A program made the position numbers and the translations under genes. DNA of 64,000 nucleotides. It comes from Ferruginibacter sp. Lineage in GTDB: Bacteria > Bacteroidota > Bacteroidia > Chitinophagales > Chitinophagaceae. This document shows, in pieces, positions 52,458 through 61,719 of this stretch (position 1 is its first letter; every line of letters starts with the position of its first letter). The DNA lies in assembly GCA_016786725.1 (NCBI GenBank), contig JAEUVU010000019.1, positions 1 through 64,000 of the forward strand, written 5' to 3'. The notes under the pieces are model-generated. The model saw only the letters and a list, made by a program, of their open reading frames with translations. It did not search any database and was not told where the DNA came from.

Positions 52458-53021
52458 ATGCAACAGTTGCTTGCGCAGATAAAAGCCTATTATCCCATCT
52501 CTACAGAGGCAGAAAATGCCTTACAGGATTGTTTCACCAAAATCATTCTTTCAAAAAACGGGTATTTACTTACCGAAGGTAAAATCTGCCAGCATTTATA
52601 TTTTCTGGAAAAAGGCTCAATAAGAGGGTTTTACAATCTTGACGGTAAAGAAATTACACATTGGTTTGGATTTGAAAAAGATTTTGTGACTTCCTTTCAC
52701 AGTTTTATCACCGGCGAAGCTACAGTTGAGAATATCCAGTTGCTGGAAGGTTCAATACTGTGGGCCATTACAAAGGATACACTTACAGAGCTTTTCAACC
52801 GGCATCATGATATTGAAAGGCTGGTAAGGATAGCCTATGAAAAATATTACATCAGGCTGGAGGAAAGATATGTGAACGCCCAGTTTAAAACAGCTTCAGA
52901 ACGTTATGAAGAGTTGATATCACAATCGCCTCACATAGTTGAAAGAGTTCCGCTTGGTTATATCGCTTCTTATCTCGGCATCAGCCAGGAAACACTAAGC
53001 CGCATCCGCAGCAGGCTTTAA
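52458..53021 (+). CDS. Crp/Fnr-family transcriptional regulator
   Basis: The 187-residue protein has a cyclic-nucleotide-binding-type beta-roll (about 20-115, with GKICQHLYFLEKGSIRGFYN) and a C-terminal HTH (about 145-187, ending VPLGYIASYLGISQETLSRIRS). Residues that bind cAMP in Crp are not clearly present, so the ligand is unknown. The next gene (yiaA-like) starts 85 bp later. Confidence 0.9.
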   Translation: MQQLLAQIKAYYPISTEAENALQDCFTKIILSKNGYLLTEGKICQHLYFLEKGSIRGFYNLDGKEITHWFGFEKDFVTSFHSFITGEATVENIQLLEGSILWAITKDTLTELFNRHHDIERLVRIAYEKYYIRLEERYVNAQFKTASERYEELISQSPHIVERVPLGYIASYLGISQETLSRIRSRL

Positions 53022-53075
53022 CATTTATTCTTTTGCTTTTTGACATAAATCAAAAAGCAGATCAGTACCGGTATA

Positions 53076-53083
53076 TACTTTTG
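53076..53083 (+). promoter_or_regulatory. -7 promoter element TACTTTTG
   Basis: An exact TAnnTTTG 23 bp before the ATG at 53107. Confidence 0.55.
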
Positions 53084-53106
53084 TTTCATAACCAAAAAAA
53101 ACAATT

Positions 53107-53523
53107 ATGCAACAAAAACAGATCAATCAACCTTCAGCAGCTTTTATTGCAGCGTCGTGGACAGCCTTTCTGGTTGGCACCATTGCATTCATCATCGGTT
53201 TGTGGAATGCAGATATGCAGCTTAACGAAAAAGGCTATTATTTTACGGTACTCATGTTTGGCCTTTTTTCGGCCATCTCGGTACAAAAGGCGGTACGTGA
53301 CCAGCTAGAGGGCATTCCTGTAACCGGACTTTATTACGGCATTGCCTGGTTTGTTACTTTACTATGTATTGTATTGCTCACTGTTGGCCTGTGGAATGCC
53401 GATATGCTGCGCAGCGAAAAAGGTTTTTATGCCATGAGTTTTGTGCTTAGCATTTTTGCAGCTATTGCCGTACAAAAAAATACAAGAGATGTAAAAGCTG
53501 CTAAAAGCAATGAAATATTTTAA
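53107..53523 (+). CDS. YiaA/YiaB-type inner membrane protein
   Basis: The 138-residue protein holds two copies of the YiaAB two-helix domain, with GLWNADMQLNEKGYYF and GLWNADMLRSEKGFYAMSF as matching halves, each followed by VQK. There are four helices. Function unknown; expression of relatives is linked to stress regulators, and here a Crp/Fnr regulator lies directly upstream. Confidence 0.9.
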   Translation: MQQKQINQPSAAFIAASWTAFLVGTIAFIIGLWNADMQLNEKGYYFTVLMFGLFSAISVQKAVRDQLEGIPVTGLYYGIAWFVTLLCIVLLTVGLWNADMLRSEKGFYAMSFVLSIFAAIAVQKNTRDVKAAKSNEIF

Positions 53524-53537
53524 GCAGATTAAATTTC

Positions 53538-53570
53538 ATAGCTGGCACCTTTTTAGAAGGTGTCAGCTAT
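53538..53570 (+). terminator. Hairpin after the YiaA-like gene, likely terminator
   Basis: Arms ATAGCTGGCACCTT and AAGGTGTCAGCTAT with one G-T pair; the following T-tract is short. Confidence 0.55.
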
Positions 53571-53615
53571 TTCAGGCCAGGCTTACTGACCTATTTAAAC
53601 CTCCCCTCTTTTTCG

Positions 53616-53623
53616 TAGTTTTG
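53616..53623 (+). promoter_or_regulatory. -7 promoter element TAGTTTTG
   Basis: An exact TAnnTTTG 28 bp before the valS start codon. Confidence 0.6.
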
Positions 53624-53651
53624 CCGTCCAATAATACAAGGAAATATAAAA

Positions 53652-56303
53652 ATGGAGTTAACTAAGAATTTTGAGCCGAAGGATGTTGAAAGCAAATGGT
53701 ATAAACATTGGCTGGATAAAAGATATTTTAACAGCAAGCCCGATGGCAGGCCTGCATTTACCGTGGTGATACCACCGCCCAATGTTACCGGTGTATTACA
53801 CATGGGACATACACTGAATGAAACAGTACAGGATATACTCGTACGCAAGGCACGCATGAGCGGCTTCAACGCATGCTGGGTGCCGGGTAGCGATCATGCT
53901 TCTATTGCCACTGAAGCAAAAGTGGTGGGTATGCTTAAAGAAAAAGGAATTGACAAAAATGACCTGAGCAGGGAAGAATTTTTGAAATACGCTTTTGAGT
54001 GGAAGGATAAATATGGCGGCATCATTTACAACCAGATAGAAAGATTGGGTTGCAGTGTTGACTGGGACCGTACCACTTTTACCATGGATGATCATTATTA
54101 CAAAGCTGTAATAAAAGTTTTTATTGATTTGTACAATAAAGGGCTCATCTATCGTGGTGCCAGAATGATCAACTGGGATTCATCTGCAAAAACTGCGTTG
54201 AGTGATGAAGAAGTAGAATACAAAGACATAACCGGTAAGCTCTATCACCTCCGTTACAAATTAGATACCGATAAAGAAGAGTACATCAGTATTGCAACCC
54301 AACGCCCCGAAACGATTATGGGTGATACTGCTATCTGTGTTAATCCAGGTGACGAACGCTATGCACATTTAAAAGATGCTTATGCTTTTGTGCCGTTGAT
54401 CAACCGCCGCATACCAATAATCTTTGATGATTATGTAGATGCCTCTTTTGGTACCGGCGCCTTAAAAGTTACACCGGCACACGATATCAACGATTACAAT
54501 TTAGGATTGAAGCATCATCTTGAAATTGTTGACACCATCAATGCAGATGGAACCATGAGCCCCGCTGCACAGATCTATGTGGGTGAAGACCGTTTTGCTG
54601 CCCGTAAAAAGATCATTAAAGAGCTTGAAGAAAAAGAATTTTTAGTTAAGGAAGAAGAATACACAACAAGATTAGGTTACAGCCAGCGTACCGGTGTGGT
54701 GGTAGAGCCAAGGATAAGCACCCAGTGGTTTGTAAAAATGAAAGAACTGGCCGAGCCTGCATTGAAAGCTGTTATTGACGGGGATATCAAAATTCATCCG
54801 GGCGATAAATTTTTAGCAACCTATAAATACTGGTTGGAGAATGTAAAGGACTGGTGCATCAGCCGCCAGCTTTGGTGGGGCCAGCAAATACCGGCATGGT
54901 ATGATGCAGATGGGAAAATGGTAGTTGCAGAAACAAAAGAAGAAGCTTTTGAAAAATTCAAAAGTCAAAACCTGCCTGCCGGACAGGCAGGTTCAAAAAT
55001 AAAAATTGAAAATATTACCCAGGATGCTGATGTACTCGACACCTGGTTTTCTTCCTGGCTATGGCCTACGCAGGTTTTTAAAGGAATTACCGAGCCCGGC
55101 AATGAAGAAGTGAAATATTATTACCCAGGTTCTGTTTTGGTAACCGGCCAGGATATTATTTTCTTTTGGGTGGCACGCATGGTAATGGCGGGCATGGAAT
55201 ATGAAAAGCAGATACCTTTTAAAGATGTTTATTTTACCGGTATGGTAAGGGATAAGCTGGGGCGTAAGATGAGCAAAAGTTTAGGCAATAGTCCAGACCT
55301 GCTTGATCTGATTGACCGCTATGGTGCAGATGCTGTTCGTTTTGGTATCATGGTTTCTTCACCGGCAGGTAACGACCTGATGTTTGACGAAGCCGCATTA
55401 GAGCAGGGAAGAAATTTTAATAACAAAATATGGAATGCATTGAAGCTTTTGAAGATGTGGCAAGGAAGGCAGTCAGCAGTTGGCAGTCAGCAGTTGACAG
55501 AAAGCGATTTTGCATTAAGCTGGTTTGAAAATCGCCTGAACAAAGTAAAGGCTGATGTTGATGAGTTGATGAAACAATTCCGTTTGAGCGAAGCATTAAA
55601 AACGATCTATTCTTTAATATGGGATGATTTCTGCAGCTGGTATCTTGAATGGATCAAACCGGGTTTTGAGCAACCAATAGATGCAGCTGTTTACCATAAA
55701 ACGATTGGTTATTTTGAAGAACTGATGCAGTTGCTGCATCCTTATATGCCTTTTGTAACGGAAGAGATTTATCATCTGCTTAAAACGCAGAGCGATGATC
55801 TTTGTGTGAAACAATTTGCACCGGTTACAACTGCTGATGAAAATATTTTGCTGCAAGGCGAACTGCTGAAACAGGTTATTACCACTATCCGTGATGGAAG
55901 AAACAAGAACCAGTTAAAACCAAAAGAAACCATCAAACTTTTTATTGAAACAGGTTCTAAAGACAGTTACAGTTCTATTCAAAACATTTTGGGCAAACAG
56001 GTTAATGCCGATGAAATATCTTTCACCGGCGAAGCCATTCCCAATACGATCGTAGTAGCGGTTGAAAAAGATAAGTTCTACATAAAGACAGATAAAGAAC
56101 TGGATACATCCACCTTAAAAAACGACCTGCTGAAAGACCTTGAACACCAGAAAGGCTTCCTGGCATCAGTGGAGAAAAAACTCAGCAACGAAAAATTTGT
56201 ACAAAACGCAAAGCCCGAAGTGCTGGCGCTTGAGCAAAAGAAAAAAGCAGATGCAGAAGCCCGTATTAAAACAATTGAAGATAGTCTGTCAACAATCAGT
56301 TAA
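53652..56303 (+). CDS. valS: Valine--tRNA ligase
   Basis: The 883-residue class I enzyme charges tRNA-Val and edits threonine. PPPNVTGVLHMGHTL carries the HIGH motif as HMGH (50-53), and KMSKS (about 539-543 in GRKMSKSLGNS) is intact. The editing domain is at about 190-340 and the C-terminal coiled coil at about 815-883. Two stretches look inserted. NLPAGQAGSK at about 440-449 is encoded by a 21-bp palindrome (54971-54991). QSAVGSQQL, starting at about residue 607, is encoded by two copies of a 14-bp unit (55468-55495). Both fall in linkers, keep the frame and should not destroy function. Confidence 0.97.
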   Translation: MELTKNFEPKDVESKWYKHWLDKRYFNSKPDGRPAFTVVIPPPNVTGVLHMGHTLNETVQDILVRKARMSGFNACWVPGSDHASIATEAKVVGMLKEKGIDKNDLSREEFLKYAFEWKDKYGGIIYNQIERLGCSVDWDRTTFTMDDHYYKAVIKVFIDLYNKGLIYRGARMINWDSSAKTALSDEEVEYKDITGKLYHLRYKLDTDKEEYISIATQRPETIMGDTAICVNPGDERYAHLKDAYAFVPLINRRIPIIFDDYVDASFGTGALKVTPAHDINDYNLGLKHHLEIVDTINADGTMSPAAQIYVGEDRFAARKKIIKELEEKEFLVKEEEYTTRLGYSQRTGVVVEPRISTQWFVKMKELAEPALKAVIDGDIKIHPGDKFLATYKYWLENVKDWCISRQLWWGQQIPAWYDADGKMVVAETKEEAFEKFKSQNLPAGQAGSKIKIENITQDADVLDTWFSSWLWPTQVFKGITEPGNEEVKYYYPGSVLVTGQDIIFFWVARMVMAGMEYEKQIPFKDVYFTGMVRDKLGRKMSKSLGNSPDLLDLIDRYGADAVRFGIMVSSPAGNDLMFDEAALEQGRNFNNKIWNALKLLKMWQGRQSAVGSQQLTESDFALSWFENRLNKVKADVDELMKQFRLSEALKTIYSLIWDDFCSWYLEWIKPGFEQPIDAAVYHKTIGYFEELMQLLHPYMPFVTEEIYHLLKTQSDDLCVKQFAPVTTADENILLQGELLKQVITTIRDGRNKNQLKPKETIKLFIETGSKDSYSSIQNILGKQVNADEISFTGEAIPNTIVVAVEKDKFYIKTDKELDTSTLKNDLLKDLEHQKGFLASVEKKLSNEKFVQNAKPEVLALEQKKKADAEARIKTIEDSLSTIS
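54971..54991. repeat. 21-bp palindromic element inside valS
   Basis: CCTGCCTG ccgga CAGGCAGG, with perfect 8-bp arms. It is in frame and encodes LPAGQAG. Same family as 39661-39681 in the phospho-sugar mutase gene. Confidence 0.85.
55468..55495. repeat. 14-bp tandem duplication inside valS
   Basis: GGCAGTCAGCAGTT occurs twice in direct tandem. With the next bases the frame is kept; it encodes part of a QSAVGSQQL linker between the catalytic core and the anticodon-binding part. Confidence 0.8.
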
Positions 56304-56361
56304 AACTTATAACAGATACTATTTGTTGTGTAATTTCGTTTTGTATCAATAATTACAAACT

Positions 56362-56853
56362 ATGGCAGGTATTGCTAAAATTTTATTTCCGGCTGTTTTT
56401 TTCTTTACTGCATCCATAGCATTTGCTCAAAAGCCAAAGCCAGCAACCGCTAAACCTGCCGGTTTTCAAAAGTACACACCACCCAGGCTAACCAGCATGC
56501 TGGGCATACGAAGCGGCGACAGTGTTTCTGTTTTGCTTGAAGAAGCCGTACAATTGGTCAAACTTCCTTTAAAAGTTACCGACGATAAAAAAAATGTTTA
56601 TACCGTTACATCTTACCAGGCATTGTATAAAAAAAGAGGTGTCACTGAGTCTGAAGATATGAGTGGCAAAACAAGCCCTACTTTTACTACCGTAATTGAT
56701 AACTTTAAAACCACTCCCCTGCCCCTCATCTGGATAAAAACCTTAACCGAAACTTTACGCACCGGAGAAGAATTGTTTTTTTTCGACATTGTAGTTAAAG
56801 ATGCACAGGGCCGCCTGATGTTTGCTCCCAACCTGAGAATAAAAGTAAAATAA
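56362..56853 (+). CDS. Exported hypothetical protein
   Basis: The 163-residue protein has a signal peptide ending IAFAQ, then a Lys/Pro/Ala-rich spacer and a beta-rich domain (about 45-163) with VSVLLEEAVQLVKLPLKV. No family is recognised. Its TAA stop overlaps the ATG of the acetyltransferase (TAATG). Confidence 0.72.
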   Translation: MAGIAKILFPAVFFFTASIAFAQKPKPATAKPAGFQKYTPPRLTSMLGIRSGDSVSVLLEEAVQLVKLPLKVTDDKKNVYTVTSYQALYKKRGVTESEDMSGKTSPTFTTVIDNFKTTPLPLIWIKTLTETLRTGEELFFFDIVVKDAQGRLMFAPNLRIKVK

Positions 56854-57344
56854 TGCTAAAGGTAACCAAAGCAACTGCTGCAGATATTCCACTCATCAGG
56901 CAACTTACTTTCGCCATCTGGCCGCAAACGTACAGCAGCATCATCAGCAAAGAACAAATTGACTATATGCTGGAGCAGATGTACAACCCGGAAACTTTAC
57001 GAAAGCTAATTGAAGAAGACAACATTACTTTCATCATTATTTACGATGACAAAGAGCCTGTTGCTTTCGCATCTTATAATGAAACAGAACCACAAACCTG
57101 GAAGCTCAATAAAATTTACATCCTTTCATCGCAACAAGGAAAAGGCACTGGTAAATTCATCATCAAATATATAGTTGATGAAATAAAAGGGAAAGGAGCT
57201 AAAGCCCTGCAGCTACAGGTTAACAGAGAAAACAAAGCAAAAGATTTTTACGAAAAGCTCGGCTTCAAAATAATTAAAACCGCCGATTTTGATATTGGCA
57301 ATGGTTATTTTATGAATGATTATGTAATGGAACTTGCTTTATAA
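56853..57344 (+). CDS. GNAT-family acetyltransferase
   Basis: The 163-residue protein has the GNAT core: KLNKIYILSSQQGKGTGKFI holds the acetyl-CoA loop (QGKGTG, about 96-101), then LQVNRENKAKDFYEKLGFKI (about 125-144), typical of the RimI-like group. Translationally coupled to the exported protein gene upstream, though the two have no clear functional link. Substrate unknown. Confidence 0.9.
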   Translation: MLKVTKATAADIPLIRQLTFAIWPQTYSSIISKEQIDYMLEQMYNPETLRKLIEEDNITFIIIYDDKEPVAFASYNETEPQTWKLNKIYILSSQQGKGTGKFIIKYIVDEIKGKGAKALQLQVNRENKAKDFYEKLGFKIIKTADFDIGNGYFMNDYVMELAL

Positions 57345-57372
57345 CGGAATTCAGAAACAGTACTTTTCTGTT

Positions 57373-59418
57373 TTATACAAATTCATTTTTCGACTTTACT
57401 ATCTCTATACTGCCTTTTCTTACATCATACCAGGGCATTTTATCAAGTTTATACTCATTTTGCCTTTGCTTCGCCTGGTAATCAAGGTACAGGCTCCAAT
57501 GTGAGCTATCCTGAACCTTTGGTCCCAAATAAATTTTTTCTATGAATGGATAAACAGGATTCACAGATTGAACATATAACCTGCCTGGCTTAGCTTTGTT
57601 TTCAATGGGATAAAACTTAATCGTATCACTGTTCCTGGGTACATATTTCATAACACGTACTTCATGTTCGTATTCATAGTCGGCCGATTTAAACAGGTAA
57701 GCAATTTTTGTATACTTTTTATAAACGAATTTATCAATCATTACCGAAAACTCGTGGTCAGGCCCATACTCTTTTTTTAATGCAATAAGATCAAGCAATT
57801 GGGTTTTAAACTTGCTTACGTTATCTTCAATTCCCGATTGTTTATCAGCAAGCATTGCCTTATCTTTCTCCCTGTCTTTTATATAGATCACTTTGCAAAG
57901 CATATCAGCATTTTCCCCGGTTACCTGTTTATCCATTGACACAGGAGGTTTAAAAAAAGTACTTTCAATGATAATACTGCAGCCGCAGGCCTCGTTACCT
58001 TCCCCATCTCTTCCGTAAGTTCTCCACATTATCAGTTCATCATTGTGCCCCGCTTCAGTTTTTCCATCATTCGCCGGTAAAAAAGATCCTATATACACAC
58101 TCAGTTCTGATAATTTTTCCCCGTTTTCGAAAGCCTGTTTTATTTCTGGATCATTCAGGTACTTTAATAAAATTTTACCTTCATTCGGATCGTTCATGTA
58201 GATGGCATTGCTGTAATTCATTTTTGAATTAAATGATTTAACATAGATATCAGCAACAAACAATTTGGTATAATGTACTACAGCTTTCACCTGCGACTTT
58301 GCAGCCTTCGAGATACAGTCTATCAGTTCATCAAGTTTTTTCCCCGTATCTGAAAATTGTCTTTTATCTTCATCTTTTGCTAATGTTCTGCTGAGATTGT
58401 CTGTTTCTGCTCTTTTCTCATCACACAATTTTATCTGGTCTTCCAGAAAAATCAGGTAAGCTTTATTGGCCTGTTCGTTTGCTTTCAAAATCTCAAACGA
58501 CCGGGTAAAATCCTTCTTAGCTTTATCATAATCCGATCTTTGCTGCCAGATCATCCCACGGTTGAGGTAGGTTTCACCCATTGCCGGATTTATTTTCAAT
58601 GCATTATCAAAATCGGCGATTGCCTCATCTTGTAATTCCCATAACATGTAAATATTTCCCCGGTTATTATATGCATTTGCTCTTATGTCAACTAAAAGGG
58701 AAGCGTTATCTTTTTCAATGGCATTTGTATAATTTTCAACCGCTTTCTTATAATCTTTAATCCGGTAATAATATAAACCCTTGTTATAATAAGCTATCGT
58801 ATAAGTTTTATCCAATTCCAGGCACTTATCGAAATTGGCCAGTGCTTCATCATATTTTTGTAACATAAAACAGGCTAATCCCTTATCACAATATGCCTGG
58901 TGATAGTCAGACTCTACCTCAATAGCTTTATCAAAATCCTTTATGGCAGCATCATACCTGCCCAGGTTAGTTTTGCATAATCCACGTTCATAGTATGACA
59001 GCTTATTGCTACTGTTTATCGATATGGCTCTTGAAAAATCTGTAACCGCATTATCAAATTCCGATATTCCATACCAGCACTCTGCTCTGCATAAAAAGGC
59101 AAGTTCACTGCCTGAAGGTTCCAATACCATATTCAGATCCTTTATAGCTGCCTCATAATCTCTAAGCATATAAAGGGCAATGGCCCTTTGAAAATATGAG
59201 TTCCTGTCGCCAGTCTCTATTATAATGGCTTGTTCCGCATATCTGAATGCATTGACAAAATCCTTATTAGAATTACAGGCCGAAGCTTTCCAGGTATACA
59301 GGCAGGCATTATTGTATTGTTGAAGCAGTTCGTCACTCAGCAATTTATTTATACCCTCATGATCACCGTCATTTTTAAGCGTTTGCAGTTTGTTTAATAT
59401 ATTCTGAACATTGTCCAC
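57373..59418 (-). CDS. TPR-repeat protein with C-terminal DUF2971 domain
   Basis: The first about 350 residues of this 681-residue protein are TPR-type helical pairs (AIKDFDKAIEVESDYHQAYCD, then ALANFDKCLELDKTYTIAYYN and similar, eight or more). A charged helical bridge (about 300-375) follows. The C-terminal part fits DUF2971: HYTKLFVADIY (about 382), the IYMNDPNEGKILL motif (about 405), MWRTYGRDG (about 461), EHEVRVMKY (about 580) and IYLGPKV (about 626). The DUF has no settled function. There is no signal peptide. It stands alone between convergent and same-strand regulators. Confidence 0.8.
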   Translation of the reverse strand: MDNVQNILNKLQTLKNDGDHEGINKLLSDELLQQYNNACLYTWKASACNSNKDFVNAFRYAEQAIIIETGDRNSYFQRAIALYMLRDYEAAIKDLNMVLEPSGSELAFLCRAECWYGISEFDNAVTDFSRAISINSSNKLSYYERGLCKTNLGRYDAAIKDFDKAIEVESDYHQAYCDKGLACFMLQKYDEALANFDKCLELDKTYTIAYYNKGLYYYRIKDYKKAVENYTNAIEKDNASLLVDIRANAYNNRGNIYMLWELQDEAIADFDNALKINPAMGETYLNRGMIWQQRSDYDKAKKDFTRSFEILKANEQANKAYLIFLEDQIKLCDEKRAETDNLSRTLAKDEDKRQFSDTGKKLDELIDCISKAAKSQVKAVVHYTKLFVADIYVKSFNSKMNYSNAIYMNDPNEGKILLKYLNDPEIKQAFENGEKLSELSVYIGSFLPANDGKTEAGHNDELIMWRTYGRDGEGNEACGCSIIIESTFFKPPVSMDKQVTGENADMLCKVIYIKDREKDKAMLADKQSGIEDNVSKFKTQLLDLIALKKEYGPDHEFSVMIDKFVYKKYTKIAYLFKSADYEYEHEVRVMKYVPRNSDTIKFYPIENKAKPGRLYVQSVNPVYPFIEKIYLGPKVQDSSHWSLYLDYQAKQRQNEYKLDKMPWYDVRKGSIEIVKSKNEFV

Positions 59419-59495
59419 GTTTGTGAGATTTTAAGTAATTAAACTGTATGTTAAGTTAACGTATATTTTCAAAGGGGTGTTATTAATCGTCAAAT

Positions 59496-59999
59496 TTATC
59501 CATGCACCACCTGGTGTGTTTCCTTTATCACCCCCATCACAAACACACTCTGCACATTACCCATGTTTTCCTGCTGGCTTAGTTTGTTCACGTGAAAATC
59601 GTAGTAGCTATTCATGTCCTTGCAAACAACCTTCAGCATAAAATCAAATTCACCGCTGATGCTGTAGCATTCTATCACTTCATGCAGTTCATTGATCGTT
59701 TTAATAAATTTTACACCGGCGTTCTTGCTGTGTTCCTTTAGGGAAACATAACAGATCACCATCAAATTCAGGTCAACTTTGTTCTGATCAACCAGCGTAA
59801 CGTACTGTTTTATTACACCACTTTCTTCCATACGCTTGATGCGTTCGTGAACCGGCGTAGTGCTCAGGTGTATTTTTTCCGAAATTTCTTTTACTGTAAC
59901 CCTTGCATTTTCCTGCAGCAGTTTCAGTATCGCCATGTCTTTTTTATCAAGGGCAATACTGGTAACAGGCGTATTTTCTTTTTGCGTTGCTTTTGCCAT
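59496..59999 (-). CDS. Lrp/AsnC-family transcriptional regulator
   Basis: The 167-residue protein has an N-terminal winged HTH (about 17-77: LDKKDMAILKLLQENARVTVKEISEKIHLSTTPVHERIKRMEESGVI split over two helices and a wing). A C-terminal RAM/AsnC ligand-binding domain (about 85-160, ECYSISGEFDFMLKVV) follows. It is divergent from ahcY with about 115 bp between starts, so it may control methionine-cycle genes, but this is positional inference. Confidence 0.92.
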   Translation of the reverse strand: MAKATQKENTPVTSIALDKKDMAILKLLQENARVTVKEISEKIHLSTTPVHERIKRMEESGVIKQYVTLVDQNKVDLNLMVICYVSLKEHSKNAGVKFIKTINELHEVIECYSISGEFDFMLKVVCKDMNSYYDFHVNKLSQQENMGNVQSVFVMGVIKETHQVVHG

Positions 60000-60088
60000 A
60001 GTAAACTGGTCATTTATCCTTTTAAATATACAAATACAGATTTATCTCCTAAAGTTAGTAAACTATTCAGAATATTATCCTGAAAATA

Positions 60089-60096
60089 TAACTTTG
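60089..60096 (+). promoter_or_regulatory. -7 promoter element TAACTTTG
   Basis: An exact TAnnTTTG 18 bp before the ahcY start codon. Confidence 0.6.
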
Positions 60097-60114
60097 TAGT
60101 CTAAATCAACTAAT

Positions 60115-61440
60115 ATGTCAACAACAACAAATGTTATCGATTTTAAATTAGCACACAAGGTAAAAGACATGAGTCTTGCTGAGTGGGGCCGTAAAGAAAT
60201 AAAATTAGCCGAAGCAGAAATGCCGGGCTTAATGGCTATTCGTGAAGAATACGCCGCATCTCAACCATTAAAAGGTGCAAGAATTGCCGGTTGCCTGCAC
60301 ATGACCATCCAAACCGCTGTGTTAATTGAAACACTGGTTGCCCTGGGTGCCGAAGTTAAATGGAGTTCCTGCAATATCTTCAGTACACAAGACCAGGCCG
60401 CTGCTGCTATTGCCGCTGCAGGTATTGGTGTTTTTGCCTGGAAAGGTCAAACACAGGAAGAAGCTGACTGGTGCATTGAACAAACCTTGTTCTTCGGAGC
60501 TGCTGACCGCCCTTTAAACATGATCCTGGATGATGGTGGTGATTTAACAAACATGGTTTTTGATAAATACCCTGAGCTGATCCAGCATGTGAAAGGTTTA
60601 TCAGAAGAAACAACTACCGGTGTACACCGTTTATACGAGCGTATGGAAAAAGGCACTTTGCCTGTTCCTGCCATCAACGTAAACGACAGCGTTACCAAAT
60701 CTAAATTCGACAACAAATACGGTTGTAAAGAATCACTGGTTGATGCTATCCGCAGAGCTACTGATGTAATGATGGCTGGTAAAGTTGCGGTTGTAGGTTC
60801 TTATGGTGATGTGGGTAAAGGTTCGGCCGCTTCATTAAAAGGCGCCGGTTGCCGTGTTATTGTTACCGAAATTGATCCTATCTGCGCTTTACAGGCTGCT
60901 ATGGACGGTTTTGAAGTGAAACCAATGATTGAAGCGGTTAAAGAAGCTGACATCATCGTTACTGCATCTGGTTGCCGCGACCTGATCACTGAAAAACATT
61001 TCCGTGTGATGAAGGATAAAGCCATCGTTTGTAACATCGGTCACTTTGATATTGAGATTGACATGGCCTGGTTAAATGCAAACTACGGCAACACCAAAAA
61101 CACCATCAAGCCGCAGGTGGATATGTACACCATTGATGGTAAAGATGTGATCGTACTGGCCGAAGGCCGTTTGGTAAACTTAGGTTGCGCTACCGGTCAC
61201 CCATCATTTGTAATGAGCAACTCGTTCACCAACCAAACACTGGCCCAGATAGAACTTTGGACAAACACTGATAAGTATGAAAACAAAGTGTACGTGTTAC
61301 CAAAGCATTTGGATGAAAAAGTAGCACGCCTGCACCTTGCAAAAATTGGTGTGGTGTTAGATACGTTGACTGACGATCAGGCTGCTTACCTGGGCATTCC
61401 AAAAGAAGGTCCGTTTAAAGCTGAGCATTACAGGTATTAA
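60115..61440 (+). CDS. ahcY: Adenosylhomocysteinase
   Basis: The 441-residue enzyme splits S-adenosylhomocysteine to adenosine and homocysteine, removing the inhibitor of methyltransferases such as pcm. [16 protein letters not shown] (about 59-74), [16 protein letters not shown], the Rossmann [18 protein letters not shown] (about 227-244) for NAD, and the closing [13 protein letters not shown] are all present. Length is normal. The Lrp/AsnC regulator is divergent upstream, and the MITE-like repeat begins 2 bp after the stop. Confidence 0.97.
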   Translation: MSTTTNVIDFKLAHKVKDMSLAEWGRKEIKLAEAEMPGLMAIREEYAASQPLKGARIAGCLHMTIQTAVLIETLVALGAEVKWSSCNIFSTQDQAAAAIAAAGIGVFAWKGQTQEEADWCIEQTLFFGAADRPLNMILDDGGDLTNMVFDKYPELIQHVKGLSEETTTGVHRLYERMEKGTLPVPAINVNDSVTKSKFDNKYGCKESLVDAIRRATDVMMAGKVAVVGSYGDVGKGSAASLKGAGCRVIVTEIDPICALQAAMDGFEVKPMIEAVKEADIIVTASGCRDLITEKHFRVMKDKAIVCNIGHFDIEIDMAWLNANYGNTKNTIKPQVDMYTIDGKDVIVLAEGRLVNLGCATGHPSFVMSNSFTNQTLAQIELWTNTDKYENKVYVLPKHLDEKVARLHLAKIGVVLDTLTDDQAAYLGIPKEGPFKAEHYRY

Positions 61441-61441
61441 T

Positions 61442-61538
61442 AGGTGTCTGGCCACTACGAACAGCTTTTTAACTTTTGAAACATTCGTAACTCAGCCAAC
61501 TCCATTATACTAAAACTCTTTGTAGTGGCCTGACACCT
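61442..61538. repeat. 97-bp MITE-like element, copy 1
   Basis: The terminal inverted repeats are AGGTGTCTGGCCACTAC and GTAGTGGCCTGACACCT (one mismatch, plus about 3 further pairs). It matches the copy at 61720-61816 with only a few substitutions, and both continue with AAGCAAAG. No ORF; it starts 2 bp after ahcY. Confidence 0.88.
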
Positions 61539-61546
61539 AAGCAAAG

Positions 61547-61569
61547 TCCTGAGCCTGTCGAAGGGCTGA
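61547..61569. repeat. CCTGAGCCTGTCGAAGGG-type repeat
   Basis: GTCCTGAGCCTGTCGAAGGG is a motif that recurs in unrelated bacterial genomes between genes. Only one copy is seen here. Confidence 0.5.
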
Positions 61570-61583
61570 ATAAAATAAACCGA

Positions 61584-61620
61584 ATCCCATCTGCCTATGG
61601 CAGGTGGGATTTTTTATTTT
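61584..61620 (+). terminator. Intrinsic terminator (for ahcY)
   Basis: Arms ATCCCATCTGCC and GGCAGGTGGGAT (one G-T pair), loop TAT, followed by TTTTTATTTT. Confidence 0.8.
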
Positions 61621-61664
61621 GTTACAAGCATTGGTTCTTTGATCGGCTGTAGTGGCACAGTTTA

Positions 61665-61682
61665 CCCCGAAAGCTTTCGGGG
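61665..61682. repeat. 18-bp perfect palindrome
   Basis: CCCCGAAAGCTTTCGGGG, without a T-tract. It lies between the two MITE-like copies. Confidence 0.8.
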
Positions 61683-61719
61683 CACACTTGTACGGGAAAA
61701 AGTTTGTTGGCTTTTAGAC

